Shown: positions 58,361 to 64,000 of the stretch, piece after piece
Layout: every line of letters begins with the position of its first letter
Position numbering within the stretch: the first letter of the stretch is position 1
NCBI GenBank assembly: GCA_015680685.1
Contig: MNCI01002657.1
Location: forward strand, 101,858 to 165,857
Source: Gnetum montanum
Lineage: Eukaryota > Streptophyta > Gnetopsida > Gnetales > Gnetaceae
Reading direction: 5' to 3'
Length of the DNA stretch: 64,000 bases
The notes under the pieces: model-generated
Database searches by the model: none
What the model saw: only the letters and a program-made list of their open reading frames with translations
What the model was told of the DNA's origin: nothing
Made by a program: the position numbers and the translations under genes

Positions 58361-60300
58361 TATCATTTCCTTGCTTGATTTAGAAATTGTGCAAATATAT
58401 CAAAATGATTAGATACACATGGTACTATCGAAAGAGCCCAAAATGATTCATGCATAAATTATTAAGCATGTTGTTACAAGAAAGGGTTAATTAGAGACTC
58501 TGCCAAGCACAAAAGCAACAACAACCAGCACATTAGTGGTAGCAGTTTCATCAACACCAACCATTACAATTCCAACAATAAGAACTATTGGTGTTAGGTC
58601 TAGCACTCATGTCCCAATAACATATCCTAGAGTATAATGGTCATTTATGAATCATTTGCATGATTTATCAAAAGCTATCAACTAGAGAATGAGAGACCTA
58701 GCAAAACTATCCAAAGTTACCAGGGATAAGCCAAAGGTATCAATGCATCCTCAATCTAGATAAGTTACAATGAACATTATAAGGGATGATCTAATAGCCA
58801 AGATCGCTAGAAATGTTGTTGCATTTCAAGTTATACTTGAATCAATAGAAGGGACCATAATTCTTGTAATGTCTGATGAAGAAGAACAAGGAGATGTAAA
58901 GCATATAACTAAACACATCAATGAAGCCCTAAATGTTCCTACTATATTTCCTACAAACTTCACTTGATTGCAAGACATTCAAGTATCAACCAAAGGTAGA
59001 AGAAATAAAGGGGAATCTATGATAGCCAAGTAATGAGAATGCTCTAGAGAAACTATTACAAACTAGGAAAAATATCCAAGATATCTTTGATATTCTCAAA
59101 AACATTATAGTAACATAGTCTAAATTGATTATAACAAAGAAGAAGTTGATGTTAATCCAAACTACAAGATGAAATTACCCCAACTCTATACCCAACTTCA
59201 AAACCCTACAAGACTTGTTCCTTCAGAGCTACTTGGAAAATTTAGAATTAATGAAGTCAATCACCTTATGATCAAGAAGAAAAAGTTAGAGATGGAACAT
59301 GATTAGGCTACATGAGATTCGTTAATAGCAAGTGCAAAAACATCTATACATCAAAAGACCATCACAATGCTAGAAGAAGAAAATAAGATCCTCACTACAA
59401 AAAATCTAAGACTAGGTAAGATTGCAAAGAAAAAGAATTAACTAGAACAAAGCCTTAGTTATCTTTAGAATCAATTCATGTAGATAAATTTGGATATCAG
59501 TAAATTAATCAAAGAAAACATAAATATTTCTATCAAAGAAGTTCGTACAATAAGATAGATATCAGTAATAGAGATCAATCAATGACAAAATAATGCAAAG
59601 AAGGATGAAAGATTCAAAAAGCACTACAAAAATTAAGTGGGCATAATAAAACAAATTAATGAAAGAGAAATTAAACTAGCCAAGAATAAATTAAACACTA
59701 ATTTTCAATAAATGTCCAATTGGATGGAATAAATATAATCAATCAAGTAAAGATTAAGATAAAGAAATTGAAAATGGAAGATAGGACTCAATATATGAAA
59801 TTAACTCATTTATGATACACCAATTTAACCATGCAAACAATAGTAAGATCAAAGATTGAATTAGAGAAGTAGCTTACCATCATATTCTCACTCAATGAAC
59901 ACAAGCACCAACTCTAGAATGAAGTCCTATGAAAAATACATATTACAAATGTAGAGTTGGAGGTTCTTAGGGAAAAGTTCACAAACCAAAAAAATATTAC
60001 CAAGAACTTTACAAAGCACATGACAAACTACCATGACCTATAGGCACAAGTAAGTGTTTAACATCAAGAAAAACAAATTTGCAGCCTAGTTTATCAAAGC
60101 AAAAAGAAATTCTCCTAAGCTACCATGTCCATGAAAGGTACCAACAATAGCCAACCTAGCCAATCTAGCTTAGAGAGTAAATGACCCACAAACAAATAAA
60201 GAGAAACTAAGGATGTTGTTAGAATATTTTTACATGAATTAAGCAACAACCACATGACAACCACAACAACAATTAAAGTAGAAAGAGCCACTACCACCTA
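58361..60300 (+). pseudogene. Degenerate coding-like region, Lys/Glu-rich
   Basis: The plus strand is A-rich and reads, through many stops, as a Lys/Glu/Ile-rich protein with coiled-coil character. The only sizeable open piece is 58770-58967 (65 codons). It could be a remnant of a retroelement gag-like or structural ORF, but no signature motif was found. Confidence 0.3.
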
Positions 60301-63290
60301 CAACCACATAAGAACCTGCATCTATAGAAAATTTTAAAGACCTATAGTTTTTATAAATTTTTTATGCATGTATATATTTTTTTTCATTTCTTTAATGATA
60401 CTTAATTAGATGTCATGATGCAGCACTCAAGTTAGTGAATTAATTTCTTAATCAATTAGTCATTCATAGTTACCTTCACGATTTTATAACAAATTCTATT
60501 CCAATTTTATTTAACTCAAAAAACAACTTTAGTCAATCATGCAAGTATGATGAATAGTGAATAAATCAGATAAGACATTGCACCTATGATATTGTAGTTA
60601 CAACGTAATATGTATTCATAGAATATCATAGATACGTTGTATCCAAGATTAATACTACCTATAAATACTACACACCTACTACATTGAATATACTTTTTCA
60701 ATCATAATATAGTTAAACTCTTGCAATTTTATCTTTTAATTTTAGAAATAATCAATGAGTGCCTATATTATGGATTTTTAGTGATTGTATGGAGTCTTAT
60801 TCGAGTGATGTTATATCTAAACATAATTTGTGATATGTTGCAAGATCAAATTGCAATTACTTATTTTGTGGGGTATATTTTCTAATGTTCAAGTATTTGA
60901 AGAATCTTAATTATAGCCTCATCTTAATTGGGTTTCAAGCAGCATATAAGCTCTATTTTGTCTAAGAAATAATTGCAACAAGAAACAAATTTTGGCATAG
61001 GAAATCAGAAGAAAATGTTTTCATAGTCTTGTACAACCCTATTATTATATGGATGTGTTGCATGTGGACCTCTTATTATCACACAAAATTGGAAAAAATT
61101 AGAGCATGTTTAAAAATAGTTTCTTAAATGTGAATTTCAAGTGAAAATGCAAACTTCTTATGATATCTTACTTTTAGAAGAATATTTGCTTCCTCTTGAA
61201 GTTGAAGCCCTTTGTCAATTTATTGCCTAAACTCAAAAGTTAAGTCACATGGAGAAAGTCAATCATGTTAAGGCAATAATGAATGGTACACAAGAAAATA
61301 GATGGTTACATCAAGAAATTATAGCTTCAATCATGAAATATTATAATAAAGGATATTTCTTTAAATAAAAGGTTCTTCTAAAATACTATAAAAGAAAAAG
61401 TCTTGGCTAGAGTTTGGTTGAATACATCAGGAAAAAAAGCATTTTTATTTACATTTTATTAGATGAAGTATGTTATCTAGTACTCAAAAGTATTTATTTT
61501 TAGCTATTACTATTCATTTAAGAAATGAACTTACTAAAGTAGAAAAAAGCTCTCATCATTTCCTTATTGAGCCACGTCATTGGATCAATTTACTAAGAGA
61601 AGATAGTATTTGTAGACTTGCAAACAAAGCATAGAAGATAAATAACATCTATTTTTATTTTGTCCATATTTGGATTACGTTCAAATGAGTTATAATATTC
61701 ATAATAATATGTTGATTATTTTCCTTTCAATTAACGATATCTACTTAGAGCATTACATCAATGATATTTTCGATTTTCTTCAAAAATATGTTGAGGCTTT
61801 GAAGCTGTCCAACAAATCTTTTGTGATTTCTTGGAGATAATAAAAATTTCTAGTTTCTAGTTTACACAATTCTATAACAAGAATAAGATCGAGATCATTA
61901 TTATACATTGGGGTACTTTAACTTACCATAATTTTTACATTCCAAGCAAGCACTTTATTATGTTCCTTAATTTCCATTACACTTTGTCTAATTATTTACA
62001 TTTCACCACACAATCGTAATTCAATGGAACCAATACAACCAATTTTAAGTGTAACATATAATTGTCTAGTAATCCAGTAGTGATATCACTTAGTTCACCT
62101 AGTAGCATGTTGCATGGTAATTTCAATAGCAATTATACTAGTCTAGGACATGTATGAAAAACTCAAAAAAGACACTCATTGCTTCAAGCTTAACTAGGAA
62201 TTCACCTTCTTGATGATTAGATCAGTTACTTAATTTCTACATTGTTTGTTTAATGGTTGCAATAACATTATATCACGTACCTCACTTTGGGTTAAACTAT
62301 ACATATTAAATCATAACTAATCTTAATAACTCTTTAGAAGCTACACCTTGTCCATCCATATAATATGATCAAGTCACTCACAATACTTGTAATTTGTATA
62401 ATTAGACATAGAGACTACTCAACCACTCATCACTTTCCCAGTAACAATTAATTTTCTTCTTTTAAATTATAAAGTTCAACTATAAAAATGTCCATCTAAA
62501 TGACTACATAGACATCTCTAAAACAAATGAGCTTTTCCTTCCCATGTTTTTAAGTTTCATCTTTCTTCAATGCCCATTAAGTATTGTAATTTGAATTTTT
62601 CTTATTATTAGGAGGGTGTTGAATCTTTAAAAATAAATAATATTATTAAATAAAATTCAAAGTACATCAAATCATTGAAGAAAAAGTCTAAAGAAAAAGC
62701 CTAACAATTTTGAAAATGTCTTTTCATGTTTTCATCTTTACAACCAATCCTAAAAAACCTCCCCTCTATGGTAGAAAAAAGATCAAGCCTTTTCCTTATT
62801 TAGAAGCACCCTCATGGGTTTTCACTTCTTACTAAGGGTTTCCTGTAAAGAGAAGAAGAAAACTCTTTCTAAATGAAAATGAATACATCAATCAGAAATA
62901 AAGAACAAATAGCAACAAAAGCTAAAAGGTTCATATCCTAAAGCCACCAAAACAAAAAGAAATTAATATTGTAGAAAAAAATTCATTGTTTAGCTTTTAC
63001 TATAAGCTTTTTTGCTTGAAATTGTAGCTTAAAAGTGACATCTTTGAGTATTTGGAACTTAACAATTGAAAAAGTTGATAGTTATGTCTCCAATTACCAA
63101 TATGTTAAGAAGATTAATAGGCATGTAGTTACCAATATGTTGAATATCTCCATTCTTAGAAAGAAGATAAACCACACATTTATTAATATTTTTACTAAGA
63201 GAAACGTTTGTACTGGCTTCTTAGAAAACATAAAATAAATCATGTTCAATGATATCCTAATTGATAAAGTCAAATTTCATCACAATGCAA
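60301..63290. other. Intergenic; TATA-like motif near 60660, no gene supported
   Basis: CCTATAAATACTACACACC near 60658 resembles an LTR core promoter but has no partner. Around 61180-61640 the plus strand shows short coding-like pieces that are too broken to name. Confidence 0.3.
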
Positions 63291-63302
63291 CATCCTAGCA
63301 AT

Positions 63303-63370
63303 GACATTGTATCAACAATGTCCTTGATACTATGTCACCACTCATGATACATCATCATTGATACAATGTC
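63303..63370. repeat. Imperfect inverted repeat
   Basis: The arms gacattgtatcaacaatg (63303-63320) and cattgatacaatgtc (63356-63370) can pair over about 15 bp with a 35-bp loop. A TATA-like ctataaatatg follows near 63390. Confidence 0.45.
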
Positions 63371-63399
63371 TCAGGATGTCTGCACCCCTATAAATATGA

Positions 63400-64000
63400 T
63401 ACTTGGACATGTAATCCAACAAATTTTCATTCCACTAGTAATAGAACTCTTGCATTTTGATTTCTTAGACTTAGACTTAATGATAAAGAGTGAATGCTCG
63501 TAGTGTGATGTGTGATAGTTGAATGATGTCTTTATTTGAACAAGTTGTACTTGGGCACAAGTTGTGATGGCAATAAAGATTGAGAATATTTCCCGTCATT
63601 GTATCATTCTCCTAGTTTCTTTTATTTACTTAGCATAATTTTCACTATTTTACGAACTTAATACTTTACTTTCTTAAGCACTTTATTTCTACTTGTCAAT
63701 AGTAAGCGATATGGATACAACTGATTCGATTGCTAAGTGTGATAATTTGGTAACCCCAACAATATTATCACTTTCTTCATCCAATAGCATAATACTTAGT
63801 AATCCTATGATGATGCATGAGCCCAAGGTGTGTCTTGTAAATCAAGAATAGTTACCCATCACGATAGACTAAAATAGGTTTATGCCTTCTTAGTTAGCTA
63901 GAATTAGATATTTTTCAATCATGTTTATAGCTAGGAATTATTTGAGCCTTACAACATCATTTTTCATATGCCTCATTGAGAGCTAAACCATACACATTGT
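63400..64000. other. Intergenic, no gene seen
   Basis: No open frame or repeat of note up to the window end. Confidence 0.4.

Overview
The window looks like a piece of a large, repeat-choked plant nuclear genome. It is AT-rich, has no intact host gene, contains scaffold gaps, and almost every recognisable coding trace is a decayed retroelement. A gymnosperm or another big-genome vascular plant is my best guess, but nothing in the sequence proves the species. No rRNA, tRNA gene, CRISPR array or bacterial signal was seen.

Layout. (1) 28-4804 is copy A of a repeat called element X here. It has a ~1.14 kb LTR-like end (3661-4804), a primer-site-like sequence beside it, a 45-bp tandem repeat that stays open in frame, and an intronless CCR4-like deadenylase fragment. 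(2) 4806-18045 is a cluster of broken endogenous pararetrovirus (Caulimoviridae-like) copies: units U1 and U2 head to tail on the minus strand, U3 inverted on the plus strand, and U4 again on the minus strand. Between them they show the movement-protein-like, coat-protein-like, CCHC-knuckle, protease, reverse transcriptase and RNase H parts, and two initiator-tRNA-Met primer sites; no integrase and no LTRs. (3) 18046-20549 is mostly empty, apart from a partial element-X LTR at 19731-20300. (4) 20555-40252 is a ~19.7 kb Ty3/gypsy element of the Tat/Ogre type on the minus strand: ~1.7 kb LTRs, probable 5-bp target duplication, PBS, gag-protease, pol with two RNase H regions, and polypurine tract. 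Between gag-protease and pol lies a multi-exon, antisense (plus-strand) gene relic with a HAD/FCP1-like phosphatase domain followed by unknown and coiled-coil parts. (5) 40258-52976 is copy B of element X, interrupted at 41969-49056 by an LTR element with sharp boundaries (TGATGAG...CTCATCA, target duplication gtcat, tRNA-Asp-type PBS). That element has gag and protease but no visible pol, like the TR-GAG class of non-autonomous elements. (6) 52977-64000 is AT-rich, non-coding or very degenerate, with a few promoter-like motifs.

How it fits together. The Tat/Ogre element and the gag-only element look like insertions nested in or beside older element-X sequence. In two cases a host-like enzyme domain (CCR4 nuclease; FCP1-like HAD phosphatase) travels inside retroelement sequence. 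Recurrent short motifs in the Tat/Ogre element, at ORF borders, in the LTRs and in the leader, tie the antisense gene region to the element. Three single-N positions are flanked by duplicated sequence and look like unmerged contig overlaps.
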